DNA from: Acholeplasma sp.
GTDB lineage: Bacteria; Bacillota_I; Bacilli_A; Acholeplasmatales; Acholeplasmataceae
Reading direction: 5' to 3'
Length of the DNA: 56,945 nt
NCBI GenBank assembly: GCA_003605085.1
Contig: QZKD01000024.1
Span: forward strand, 1-56,945
Part shown: positions 43,560-50,934 of the stretch, piece by piece
Numbering within the stretch: the stretch's first letter is position 1
Layout of the letters: each line of letters starts with the position of its first letter
Translations under genes and position numbers: made by a program
Notes under the pieces: generated by a model
Told to the model about the DNA's origin: nothing
Databases searched by the model: none
Seen by the model: the letters and a program-made list of their open reading frames with translations, nothing else

Positions 43560-44274
43560 CGTTGAGACCTCCAATATATTTTTCATAAGCTTTACCGTAT
43601 TTGGAAAAACTTTGGCTATAGATTTTTAATTCTGAAAGTTTGCGTGCTAACCATAAGGGAAAGTTCTGATCCGATTTGATTTCCATCAGAATGTAACTTT
43701 CACTTGGCAGTAATGGGAATCCATCGATTTTATCGAGAGTAAGTTCTTTCGTGCGATACGTAAGTTCATGATCAAATGTGATTCTAAGTTCATCATGAAT
43801 AGAATGTAGAGCAACCCTATTATAGCGAATGTATGCCCCAGGCTTTGCCTTATGAATCTTCATAAAATAATCAATTTCTTTCATCATCTGAACATCATGA
43901 TAATCCTTAAATGGCGGCAATTCTTTGGTTGTTAAATAGTTTTTTGCATGATTATAATCAAGGATGACACGTCGTTTATTGACTCTACCTTGAAACTTCT
44001 TTTTAATCTCAAGGAATACTTGACTAGTATCAGTTAATGGGTAATCATAGGTCCGAAGTCTTAATTTTTCCTTGTACTTGGGCTTCGCGATGGAATTTCT
44101 AATGACGGAGAAATCATCATTATCAAAATAAAGATTGTAGATTGTGTAATGTTTACCATCACGTGAATAGGGATCAAAGTCAAGATATCTAGATAAAAAA
44201 GGGATGAGTTCGTTCATCTGGTTTTTGGTTATGATAAATTTTCGTTCATAGCGATTAAAGATGCGGATATCCAT
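43534..44274 (-). CDS. VTC-domain polyphosphate polymerase
   Basis: 246 aa. VTC-family tunnel enzyme that makes inorganic polyphosphate from ATP. RYERKFII at the N-terminus, the basic strands KYKEKLRLRTY and FLEIKKKFQGRVNKRR, and the late YILMEIKSDQNFPLW (acidic metal site) form the expected basic tunnel. A longer open frame continues through both tRNA genes, which is not credible; ATG 44274 (MDIRIFNRYERK) is the natural start, with a weak AGGG site. Overlaps the DUF4956 gene by 26 bases. Confidence 0.86.
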   Translation of the reverse strand: MDIRIFNRYERKFIITKNQMNELIPFLSRYLDFDPYSRDGKHYTIYNLYFDNDDFSVIRNSIAKPKYKEKLRLRTYDYPLTDTSQVFLEIKKKFQGRVNKRRVILDYNHAKNYLTTKELPPFKDYHDVQMMKEIDYFMKIHKAKPGAYIRYNRVALHSIHDELRITFDHELTYRTKELTLDKIDGFPLLPSESYILMEIKSDQNFPLWLARKLSELKIYSQSFSKYGKAYEKYIGGLNDDVPFIHD

Positions 44275-44317
44275 AGAATCTAGCCCTAGACATGAAGAGT
44301 TCTTCATACTAATGATT

Positions 44318-44326
44318 ATTATACCA
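44318..44326 (-). promoter_or_regulatory. Extended -10 promoter of the VTC-DUF4956 operon
   Basis: On the minus strand TG-G-TATAAT (TATAAT complements 44323-44318), about 44 bases before the VTC gene start. No strong -35 box. Confidence 0.55.
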
Positions 44327-44434
44327 TCATGCATAAAAATTGTGTAAATTTTGTCCATGGATTTTGATATAGAGAAACTCGATTTTAAGAAATAAGTGAA
44401 AGTATTCTTTCTCAAAGAGAAAATGAAAATATTA

Positions 44435-44464
44435 TTAGACAAACGTAGGGTAATTTGATAAAAT
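44435..44464 (+). promoter_or_regulatory. Promoter of tRNA-Arg/tRNA-Ser
   Basis: -35 TTAGAC (44435-44440), 18-bp spacer, -10 TAAAAT (44459-44464) with a TG extension, 20 bases before tRNA-Arg. Confidence 0.6.
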
Positions 44465-44483
44465 AGTGATTGCGACATGATAT

Positions 44484-44561
44484 GCACCCGTAGCTCAGTT
44501 GGATTAGAGCGTAACCCTCCGAAGGTTAAGGTCGCATGTTCGATCCATGTCGGGTGCACCA
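44484..44561 (+). tRNA. tRNA-Arg (anticodon CCG)
   Basis: 78 nt with encoded CCA. Acceptor GCACCCG / CGGGTGC, D arm GCTC/GAGC, anticodon stem TAACC / GGTTA with loop CTCCGAA (anticodon CCG), T arm with loop TTCGATC. Confidence 0.95.
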
Positions 44562-44566
44562 TCATT

Positions 44567-44655
44567 GGAGGAATACTCAAGTGGCTGAAGAGGCGGGCTT
44601 GGAAAGCTCGTAGGCTGTAAAAGGCGCAGGGGTTCAAATCCCCTTTCCTCCGCCA
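44567..44655 (+). tRNA. tRNA-Ser (anticodon GGA)
   Basis: 89 nt with encoded CCA and the long variable arm of class II tRNAs. Acceptor GGAGGAA / TTCCTCC, anticodon stem CGGGC / GCTCG with loop TTGGAAA (anticodon GGA), T arm AGGGG-TTCAAAT-CCCCT. Five bases after tRNA-Arg. Confidence 0.95.
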
Positions 44656-44668
44656 TATTGAATGCATA

Positions 44669-44698
44669 GGTTTGATACAATCGTATCAAGCCTTTTTT
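44669..44698 (+). terminator. Terminator of the tRNA-Arg/tRNA-Ser unit
   Basis: GGTTTGATAC / GTATCAAGCC stem (one G-U pair), AATC loop, six T. A diverged relative lies at 50935-50963. Confidence 0.9.
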
Positions 44699-44702
44699 CT
44701 TT

Positions 44703-44852
44703 GCAGAAAGGGCGTTTTCTCCCTATCTGCCAATTTCCAGATCCATATTATGAACCGAAATCGAAGTTTTTTCGGGACCGATATCGTGTCGCCATCTAAC
44801 CGTTTACACGATTAGCTAACCATTTACACGATTACCCAACGATTTACACGAT
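44703..44852. repeat. Three tandem 20-bp repeats (TTTACACGATTA core) after tRNA-Ser
   Basis: TTTACACGAT recurs at 44803, 44823 and 44843, exactly 20 bp apart, with AAC before each and variable bases between. Upstream, an imperfect hairpin (GCAGA-A-AGGG ... CCCT-A-TCTGC, 44703-44731) and a CCGAAA/TTTCGG hairpin occupy the rest of the gap. No gene is seen in 44656-45058. The pattern resembles multiple transposase-binding repeats at an insertion-sequence end (IS21-type) or replication iterons; I favour an IS relic. Confidence 0.7.
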
Positions 44853-45058
44853 TATCTTTTGACGAAAGTATTTTGTTTATAAAGACTATGAAAAAGGCGA
44901 ATATCTGTGTTAAAATTGAGATATTAGTGAAAACAGAAAATAGGATAATCATGAAAATAATTCTATTGTATAATTTGCTAACTACTAGAACTCTCTAGTT
45001 ATTTCAATCTTTATCAAGATTCGTTTTTGATGATAATCCTAGAACGGAGATGGTTTCA

Positions 45059-45826
45059 ATGAAAAGGAAAATAACAATATTAAGATTTGTATCGATTGTA
45101 ATCATTCCATTCTTCTCTCTCATTGGTTTCTTTTTATGGGGCTTGGTTATAGCAAATGTTGATGTTATCACTCCAGATAATAATATATTTTTTCCAGATG
45201 GAGAGACCCCTTTATTAATCCAAATTGACAATGATTTTAGTGATGACTTTGTAGAAATAAGACCTTCAATTATTAATAAAACGAGCAATAGTTTTATGGT
45301 GATTTACAAACAAAATGACGAAGTAATGTGTAGCGCACTTATATCAATTAGTGATGAGGTTGGCACGATTGAATACGAGGGATTCTCTTATCCATCTATT
45401 GGCAAGGTGTATCATCAAAACGTCGATTCTGTAACTTTCAATTTTGAGCTTTCTAATTGCGAGTTTAACGAAGTGGGAATTTATGTAGAAAACAGTCATG
45501 AGTTAAAGGATCTTACTCCAGGCTTAATTGTGCTGTCGCTAATCTTTATTTTGGTTTTTGTGATTAATCTATACGCAAGACAGCGTTTTATCCAAACAGT
45601 TGATGTAGAGGAATTTAGAAATACAAGAATTAGTATAAGACAAAAAATCGGCTTTATTGCCATCGGAATAGTATCACCTGTAATTGCCGCATTAATATTT
45701 TTGGCAATCGGTACTGACACAAAGAATTTAAAGAATATTAAGTGTGGAGAATTAGCTATAATAACTAGTGTGATATTTCTTAGTGTCCTATTTCCAGTCT
45801 TGTTGATACTAATAACTTATATATAG
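45059..45826 (+). CDS. Membrane protein of unknown function
   Basis: 255 aa, not recognised. One N-terminal helix (~9-31), an extracytoplasmic, probably beta-rich domain (~32-150) with two cysteines (MCSALIS and SNCEF) that could form a disulfide, then three helices (~157-176, 200-219, 233-254). ATG 45059 is eight bases after GGAG; the in-frame ATG at 45050 abuts that site. The codon use looks more AT-rich than the housekeeping genes. It lies alone between repeat arrays, which suggests transfer. Confidence 0.6.
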   Translation: MKRKITILRFVSIVIIPFFSLIGFFLWGLVIANVDVITPDNNIFFPDGETPLLIQIDNDFSDDFVEIRPSIINKTSNSFMVIYKQNDEVMCSALISISDEVGTIEYEGFSYPSIGKVYHQNVDSVTFNFELSNCEFNEVGIYVENSHELKDLTPGLIVLSLIFILVFVINLYARQRFIQTVDVEEFRNTRISIRQKIGFIAIGIVSPVIAALIFLAIGTDTKNLKNIKCGELAIITSVIFLSVLFPVLLILITYI

Positions 45827-45856
45827 AATAACAAGAATTTCTTTTCATTTTCCAGA

Positions 45857-45907
45857 GGGGTGCCAATTCCTACTGCAGGGGTGCCAAAATTTAAGGTGGG
45901 GTGCCAA
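45857..45907. repeat. Three tandem GGGGTGCCAA repeats
   Basis: GGGGTGCCAA at 45857-45866, 45878-45887 and 45898-45907, spaced 21 and 20 bp. Single relatives (GTGGTGCTAA, GGGGTGCTAA) lie at about 46888 and 50883. Probably another IS-end array. Confidence 0.65.
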
Positions 45908-45915
45908 TTTGTATT

Positions 45916-45957
45916 GGACTGTATAGGGTAAATACAACAGTCATTTTTGACAGTTGA
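45916..45957. repeat. Dispersed repeat copy A (probable IS3-family end)
   Basis: Begins GGACTGTATAGGGTAAATAC and contains GACTGT / ACAGTC / GACAGT elements. It lies just outside the 3' end of the IS3 transposase remnant, where a terminal repeat is expected. Copies B and C are at 46827 and 50801. Confidence 0.6.
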
Positions 45958-45974
45958 CCCTTTTAAAGAGAAGA

Positions 45975-46001
45975 ACCATCAAAAATGATGGTCTTTTTTT
46001 T
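45975..46001 (+). terminator. Terminator downstream of the membrane protein gene
   Basis: ACCATCA / TGATGGT stem, AAAA loop, then CTTTTTTTT. It may belong to the IS relic. Confidence 0.75.
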
Positions 46002-46005
46002 CGCT

Positions 46006-46140
46006 TTATATAGGCTTAAACTCGAATTCATCAGGTGTCGAATATCGTAGCGAAGCATGTGGACGTTTTTATGTTCTAGTGGGTGATGTAATCGTTAATA
46101 TAGTTAGTAAATTGATATATTGAATTTTCTCTATTCGAAG
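46006..46140 (-). pseudogene. IS3-family transposase, decayed C-terminal fragment
   Basis: The minus strand encodes, in two frames, the end of an IS3-type DDE transposase: EN.IYQFTNYINDYITH in one frame, a stop, then KRPHASLRYSTPDEFEFKPI before TAA (46008-46006) in another. IS3 transposases end with YI..YN..RpH.sL.y.TP.ef. At least one frameshift separates the pieces, and nothing upstream continues, so this is a truncated relic. The rest of the 45827-46244 gap holds repeats and the terminator. Confidence 0.75.
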
Positions 46141-46244
46141 TCAATCACATTAGATTTTTTTAAAAATATTGCAAAGCTATTCACTGAGTAGTATAATTTA
46201 GTTAGAAAGTAAGAATATAGGAAAATAAGAAAGAGGTGGATTTC

Positions 46245-46541
46245 ATGATTATTGAGCTAAGGAAAAAATCTCAAATCACAATACCCAAAGAAATCATTCA
46301 TCAGTTAAATCTTCAGGAAAAAGACCAGCTTGAGATTTCTATACAAGATGGTATTATTGTAATTGAACCAGTCGCAGTCTATCCGAAATCATACATCCAA
46401 AAATTAGAAGAAACTGTGATGAGAATCAATGAGAAACCTGCAAAATATAATGTTGGCCCGTTTAAATCTGTTGAGGAAGCTATCAACTACTTAGAAGAAA
46501 CAAATGAAGATGTTGATAAAGACAAAGAACCCCAAAAATGA
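46245..46541 (+). CDS. AbrB/MazE-type antitoxin
   Basis: 98 aa. The swapped-hairpin DNA-binding domain fills residues 1-~45 (IIELRKKSQITIPKEIIHQLNLQEKDQLEISIQDGIIVIEPV). The C-terminal half is helical and acidic, as expected for a toxin-neutralising tail. ATG 46245 is six bases after GAGGTGG. Its TGA overlaps the start of the toxin reading frame as ATGA, the standard toxin-antitoxin arrangement. Likely autoregulated; no operator was identified. Confidence 0.82.
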   Translation: MIIELRKKSQITIPKEIIHQLNLQEKDQLEISIQDGIIVIEPVAVYPKSYIQKLEETVMRINEKPAKYNVGPFKSVEEAINYLEETNEDVDKDKEPQK

Positions 46542-46803
46542 CATACGAAATACTATTTTCACCAGGTTTAAAAAGTCTTTTTCTAAGTTGCAAGATCAAG
46601 AAAAGAGATTATTCTACAATAAGTTATCTTTATTTATAGAGAACCACAGGCATCCAAGTCTTAGAACAAAAAAGATTAAAGGTAGCGAAATTTTATTTGA
46701 GTCTAGTATCAATATGTCAATTAGAGTAATCTGGACATATAAAAATGAGAATTTGATATTAATGATAGATATTGGTCACCATGACATTATAAACAAACTA
46801 TAG
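46538..46803 (+). CDS. RelE/ParE-superfamily toxin split by a -1 frameshift
   Basis: The ATG at 46538, overlapping the antitoxin stop, starts MTYEILFSPGLK, a normal RelE-type N-terminus, but this frame stops after 33 codons (TAG 46637-46639). The rest of the toxin, KSFSKLQDQEKR ... INMSIRVIWTYKNENLILMIDIGHHDIINKL, is in the -1 frame to 46803. The switch falls on T-TTA-AAA (46567-46573), a classic slippery heptamer; slippage would yield 88 aa, a usual toxin size. Either this is programmed frameshifting, or a one-base deletion inactivated the toxin. An ATG at 46504 opens the downstream frame but gives an unrelated N-terminus. Confidence 0.65.
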
Positions 46804-46826
46804 TTTTTGTTTTCATCAATTCTTAT

Positions 46827-46860
46827 GGACTATATAGGGCATATACAACACTTTTTTGAG
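46827..46860. repeat. Dispersed repeat copy B
   Basis: GGACTATATAGGGCATATAC and following bases, diverged from copy A, same orientation, 24 bases after the toxin stop. Confidence 0.5.
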
Positions 46861-46879
46861 ATTTACCTTTGTTTAATCG

Positions 46880-46950
46880 TTTACATAGTGGTGCTAAAAA
46901 ACTAATTCATTTGTTTATTTTTTACACGATCACAACGTGATTTATACGAT
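46880..46950. repeat. Second TTTACACGAT repeat array
   Basis: TTTACACGAT at 46921 and TTTATACGAT at 46941 (20 bp apart), with a weak relative TTTACATAGT at 46880, same orientation and period as the array at 44803. The two arrays flank the membrane protein and toxin-antitoxin genes. Confidence 0.55.
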
Positions 46951-46974
46951 ATGCTTTGCTTAATTATCATTGTG

Positions 46975-47001
46975 TAAAAAAAGTGGATTATGCATCCACT
47001 T
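46975..47001 (-). terminator. Terminator of the RND exporter gene
   Basis: On the minus strand: AAGTGGAT / ATCCACTT stem (47001-46994, 46988-46981) followed by TTTTT. Confidence 0.85.
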
Positions 47002-50000
47002 TTTGTTTGTTTGAATCTGAATTACGTTCTAATAGGTAGTATGCTGTTGGAACAACAAATATGGTAAGTGCTGTAGAAGCGATTAATCCTCCCATTAAAG
47101 AAACTGCCATTGGAGTAAAGAACGCTCCACCAAAGATTGCTAGTGGTATGAGTCCCACAATTGTTGTGATACTGGATAATAAGATTGGTCTTAAACGACG
47201 TTGTACTGATGACACACATGCATCTAAAACAGTTTCACCATCCATACGAGCTTTGTTGATATAGTCAATGAGAAGAATTCCCATATTTACAACAATACCT
47301 ATCAAACTTGTTATTCCAAAAATCATAGTGAATGATATTGGGGTTTTCGTAAGTCCTACTAAGAGCGCTGAACCGATAAATGATAATGGAACCGTTAGTA
47401 GTATAATAATTGGTGATTTAAAGGAATTGAACTGTACGAACATAATAAAGTATACTACCAATATTGCAAATATTGCAGCTATTCCAAGGGTACTAAAGGT
47501 ATCATTGCGAAGTTCTGCTTGTCCACCAAGACTAATACGAACGTCATCTGATACCACGGAGTTAGCAGCATTTACTACATCTGAAGTCGCTGTGATGACA
47601 TTTGCATCTTCTGATAAGTAAATATCTACAAGCACTTGATGATCACCATTATGTTTTTTCACCATTTGGACTCCAGTTTCAGTTTCGAAGGTAGCAATCG
47701 AATTCAATGGAACAAAATTTCCAGTTATTGAGGAGCGGATGTTCATTTGCTCAAATGCGTCAATAGTAGGGATCGAAGATAAAATATTCAATTGAATTAG
47801 AGAATCATTGTATTCAAAAAGGTAATAACTACCCCCATTAATATTGTTTGATATTTGCTGTTGTACTTCAATTGGTGTTAGTTTATTTGCTATAAGAAGA
47901 TTGCGATTCAAATTGACAACAATGCTTTCTTGTGTTGCTTGTTCTTGAACTTTAAAAGTGTCAATATCATCCATAAGGCTTAACTTAGCTGTCACTTGAT
48001 CAATGTTTGATAACAAAGTTTGATAATCATTTGCAGAAATTGCTAATTGGATGTCCGCATCTCCACCAAAGTTCATCGTTAGCTGTTTAACCAAAAATGA
48101 ACCATTCTCAGTAATATTGGGATTTTCTTTAAGTTCAGAGATAAAATCTTCTACGTAAATCTCTATCTGATTATATGGCACATCTAGGCGGAAGAAGATT
48201 CTTCCTTCTCCAGGGACATCATTAATTTGTGTTCTTGCATTAAATCCTGGTAAATCTCCACCAACACTGTAAGCAGTATAATAAATCTCTTCATAGTCAC
48301 TCAATGTATTAATGATTTCGAGGGCATATTGATTTGCTCCAACTGCATCTGTGATGTCATTATATGCATAATCAATATAGATAATATTGTCGTCTTCCAC
48401 TGGGAATAGTTCTAGTTCAGAACGCATTAGCATAAATCCTATTGAAAGAATTAATATTACGAAGGTAGACCCTATTACGAGCCAAGGCTTCTTAATGATA
48501 GAAGGTAATGTTTTGGTATAGAATGTATGTTCTTTTTGAGATTCTTTCTTTTTTGTTAGAATTTTTTTCTTTGTTTTCGTAAAGAATAGAGCACCAAATA
48601 CAGGCATTATAAACAGTGCTACAAGGTAACTAATACCGATTGCAATAGATACGGTTAATGGCAATGTTCGAATCATTTTACCAATCACTCCACTGATCAC
48701 CATAAAAGGAATAAACGCTGCAATGGTTGTTAGTGAAGAAGTGAGTATCGGAATACTATTTTCTTGTACAGATAACAGAGCAGCTTGAGCCCTGTTTACT
48801 CCCTTTTCTATGTAATATTGGATTGATTCACTAATGACAATGGAGTTGTCTACAATGATACCTATAGTAATGATTAATGCTGCGATGGTAACTTTTTGTA
48901 AGTCCTGATTCAGTAAATACATTAATCCGATTGTTGATAAAATAATTAATGGGAAAGTAAAAGCAACACTGATTGCATTTCGTAATCCCAATCCAACAAA
49001 AATAACGATGATTACAAGCAAAACCCCAATGATTAAACTCGAGTAAACTTGATTCAGTGACTCATTCACTGCATCTGGTTGAAAGGTCATACGTTCAACA
49101 GAAATGTTGGGGTATTCATCACCAAAATCTTCTTGAGCATCGATCAAAACATTACCTAAAACAGTAAAATCAATATCGGTTTCAAAAAAGACTTCAACAA
49201 AAACACTTGTTTTATTATTCTGAATGTAATTGATATTTGTTGGATTTTCCATCATTGTAACCGTAGCTACATCACTTAGTCTGATTGGCGTTACGCCATC
49301 AACACCGATAATTAGATTATTTAGTTGGGTAATGGATGTAAAATTTGCTGGAATTTGGATTCCAGTGGTACCATCCACATTAGCGATTGTTCCAATTGGG
49401 ATTTCTAAACCATTATAATTAATGATTGTCACTAAGTCATTCATGGTGAGATCATAATTATTAAGTGTCTGATAGTCGACATTTACATAGACCTGTAAAT
49501 CACTGGCACCAATGATGTTTACAGAAGAGACTTTGTCAATTTCCGATAAAGACACTTGGAATTCTTCTGCATAGGCAGTCAATTCTTCGAGTGTGTATGC
49601 ATCTGATGAAACACCGAAAACAGCATGAGGACTTATGATGATGTTGTTCATGATTGGATCCATCACACCATCTGGTAGTGAAACACCATTGATTTCTGTA
49701 AAAATCTCATCAAATATTTGCTTGGTATCAATTTCATCAATATTTAATATTATATTGAAAATAGCTAAATTATCAAGCGTTAACGAATCAACATAATCGA
49801 CACCATCTACAGATAATATGACATCTTCAATTGGATTTGTTATGTATTTTTGGACATCATTTAATGAATAACCTGGTGCTACAATTTGAACACTTGAAAC
49901 CGGTGGTACTAGATCTGGCATGTCTTGTTTTGGTATGAGGATAAAAGAATAGATACCTAGTCCCATGATTATTAATGATACAAAAATTGTAATTTTGTAT

Positions 50001-50032
50001 TTGGCAATCGCCACCTGTGTAATTTTTTTCAT
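46988..50032 (-). CDS. RND-superfamily efflux transporter
   Basis: 1014 aa. Full-length HAE1/AcrB-type permease: one helix at 10-30, a large external loop (~31-325), helices 2-6 (~330-480), a second helix and loop (~515-845), and a final helical bundle (~850-1000). The proton-relay region of helix 4 reads GIIVDNSIV (~394), with one Asp where AcrB has two. No membrane-fusion or outer-membrane partner lies nearby, so it probably works alone across one membrane like SwrC/YerP of B. subtilis. The substrate may be a drug, lipid or peptide. ATG 50032 has only a distant AAAGGA. Divergent from a TetR gene, its likely regulator. Confidence 0.9.
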   Translation of the reverse strand: MKKITQVAIAKYKITIFVSLIIMGLGIYSFILIPKQDMPDLVPPVSSVQIVAPGYSLNDVQKYITNPIEDVILSVDGVDYVDSLTLDNLAIFNIILNIDEIDTKQIFDEIFTEINGVSLPDGVMDPIMNNIIISPHAVFGVSSDAYTLEELTAYAEEFQVSLSEIDKVSSVNIIGASDLQVYVNVDYQTLNNYDLTMNDLVTIINYNGLEIPIGTIANVDGTTGIQIPANFTSITQLNNLIIGVDGVTPIRLSDVATVTMMENPTNINYIQNNKTSVFVEVFFETDIDFTVLGNVLIDAQEDFGDEYPNISVERMTFQPDAVNESLNQVYSSLIIGVLLVIIVIFVGLGLRNAISVAFTFPLIILSTIGLMYLLNQDLQKVTIAALIITIGIIVDNSIVISESIQYYIEKGVNRAQAALLSVQENSIPILTSSLTTIAAFIPFMVISGVIGKMIRTLPLTVSIAIGISYLVALFIMPVFGALFFTKTKKKILTKKKESQKEHTFYTKTLPSIIKKPWLVIGSTFVILILSIGFMLMRSELELFPVEDDNIIYIDYAYNDITDAVGANQYALEIINTLSDYEEIYYTAYSVGGDLPGFNARTQINDVPGEGRIFFRLDVPYNQIEIYVEDFISELKENPNITENGSFLVKQLTMNFGGDADIQLAISANDYQTLLSNIDQVTAKLSLMDDIDTFKVQEQATQESIVVNLNRNLLIANKLTPIEVQQQISNNINGGSYYLFEYNDSLIQLNILSSIPTIDAFEQMNIRSSITGNFVPLNSIATFETETGVQMVKKHNGDHQVLVDIYLSEDANVITATSDVVNAANSVVSDDVRISLGGQAELRNDTFSTLGIAAIFAILVVYFIMFVQFNSFKSPIIILLTVPLSFIGSALLVGLTKTPISFTMIFGITSLIGIVVNMGILLIDYINKARMDGETVLDACVSSVQRRLRPILLSSITTIVGLIPLAIFGGAFFTPMAVSLMGGLIASTALTIFVVPTAYYLLERNSDSNKQKVDA

Positions 50033-50151
50033 AATACTTTTTATTTCCTTTCATTTGCTTTAGTGTGTCTAACGAATCACGTTAATACTGGTTTTTTGCG
50101 TACATTGATAATAGATATACATAGTTAATTCTAAAAATTTAAATGATACAC

Positions 50152-50199
50152 TTGTAACATTTACGAACTTATTGTATGATAAATGTAAAGCCAATACAA
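50152..50199. promoter_or_regulatory. Face-to-face promoters and candidate TetR operator
   Basis: Plus strand: TTGTAA (50152-50157), 17 bp, TATGAT (50175-50180), toward tetR. Minus strand: TTGTAT (50199-50194), 17 bp, TACAAT (50176-50171), toward the RND gene. The -10 boxes overlap, so the two promoters form a near-symmetric dyad (ACTTGTA ... TACAAGT arms, TTTAC inside). One repressor bound here would shut both. The rest of 50033-50251 has no gene. Confidence 0.65.
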
Positions 50200-50251
50200 G
50201 TAAAAAACTTGATTATGAGTATCTTATACGATTTTTAGAAAGGTGTAACAT

Positions 50252-50776
50252 ATGAGAATAAAACAAATCATTGAATCTAAAAACTTGATTATTGAAGGAT
50301 TCTTCCATCTCTTAAAAGAAAAAGAATATCATAAGATAATTATGTCAGAAGTTGCTATCGCTGCGGGAATATCAAGGATGACACTCTATCGACATTTTAA
50401 TGATATTGAAGATATTTTAAACTACTACTTATCAACCATTCATCAACTGGCTTTAGAAAAATTTCATCAATTAGAGAATCAAACGTTTCGGCAATTATTG
50501 TTGATAAGGAATCAAATCATCTATGAAAATGATCATTTTAAAATTATTTTAGCCAACAATGATGTTAAAAAGTTAGTCCTCGATTATACAAGAAGCTTCA
50601 TGCAATCCTATGCTAGTTCGCTTGCACCAATCGAGATCGATGAATATAAACGTGCATTTCTTCAGGGAGGTGTTAATCATGTTACAGAAAAATGGTTTTT
50701 ATCTGATATGCAAGAGACCCCTGAAGAAATTACGGAAATTATTGTCGACTTGTTTCGCAAAGTCATTTTAAACTAA
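50252..50776 (+). CDS. TetR-family transcriptional regulator
   Basis: 174 aa. N-terminal TetR DNA-binding domain: IIEGFFHLLKEKEYHKIIMSEVAIAAGISRMTLYRHFNDIEDIL, helix-turn-helix at ~32-52. The C-terminal ligand-binding domain is helical and unassigned. AAAGGTG lies seven bases before the ATG. Divergent from the RND exporter with overlapping promoters, the usual arrangement for an efflux repressor. Confidence 0.9.
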   Translation: MRIKQIIESKNLIIEGFFHLLKEKEYHKIIMSEVAIAAGISRMTLYRHFNDIEDILNYYLSTIHQLALEKFHQLENQTFRQLLLIRNQIIYENDHFKIILANNDVKKLVLDYTRSFMQSYASSLAPIEIDEYKRAFLQGGVNHVTEKWFLSDMQETPEEITEIIVDLFRKVILN

Positions 50777-50800
50777 AATAAAGTCTTAGTGATTTGGTTT

Positions 50801-50840
50801 TGACTGTATAGGGTAAATACACAGTTGTTTTTGACAATTA
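50801..50840. repeat. Dispersed repeat copy C
   Basis: TGACTGTATAGGGTAAATAC followed by ACAGTTGTTTTTGAC, close to copy A and in the same orientation, 24 bases after the tetR stop. GGGGTGCTAA follows at 50883. Confidence 0.55.
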
Positions 50841-50934
50841 TCTGTATCACAAAATAAAATATCTTATTGTTGCTGTCATATAGGGGTGCTAAAAAATGTA
50901 TTAAACCCGTATACTTTAGACATATAAAAGCATT

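Noticed and set aside
43534-44667. A 377-codon minus-strand frame for the VTC protein starting at 44667
   Set aside because: The extra N-terminus is antisense to tRNA-Arg and tRNA-Ser and includes their terminators; family similarity begins only at 44274.
44803-44852. CRISPR array
   Set aside because: The three 20-bp units are contiguous with no unique spacers, and no cas genes are present.
46504-46803. Toxin starting at ATG 46504 in a single frame
   Set aside because: It gives an N-terminus (MKMLIKTKNPKNDIRN) unlike RelE-type toxins and needs a 38-base overlap, whereas ATG 46538 gives the expected overlap and family-like start; kept only as an alternative.
44803-46950. Plasmid-type replication origin with iterons
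   Set aside because: The 20-bp phasing fits iterons, but no Rep gene or DnaA-box cluster lies nearby; an IS relic is simpler.
45916-50840. Integron-like attC sites after each cassette gene
   Set aside because: Copies follow gene stops and contain short inverted repeats, but no integrase or core-site consensus is seen, and copy A sits at an IS3 fragment.
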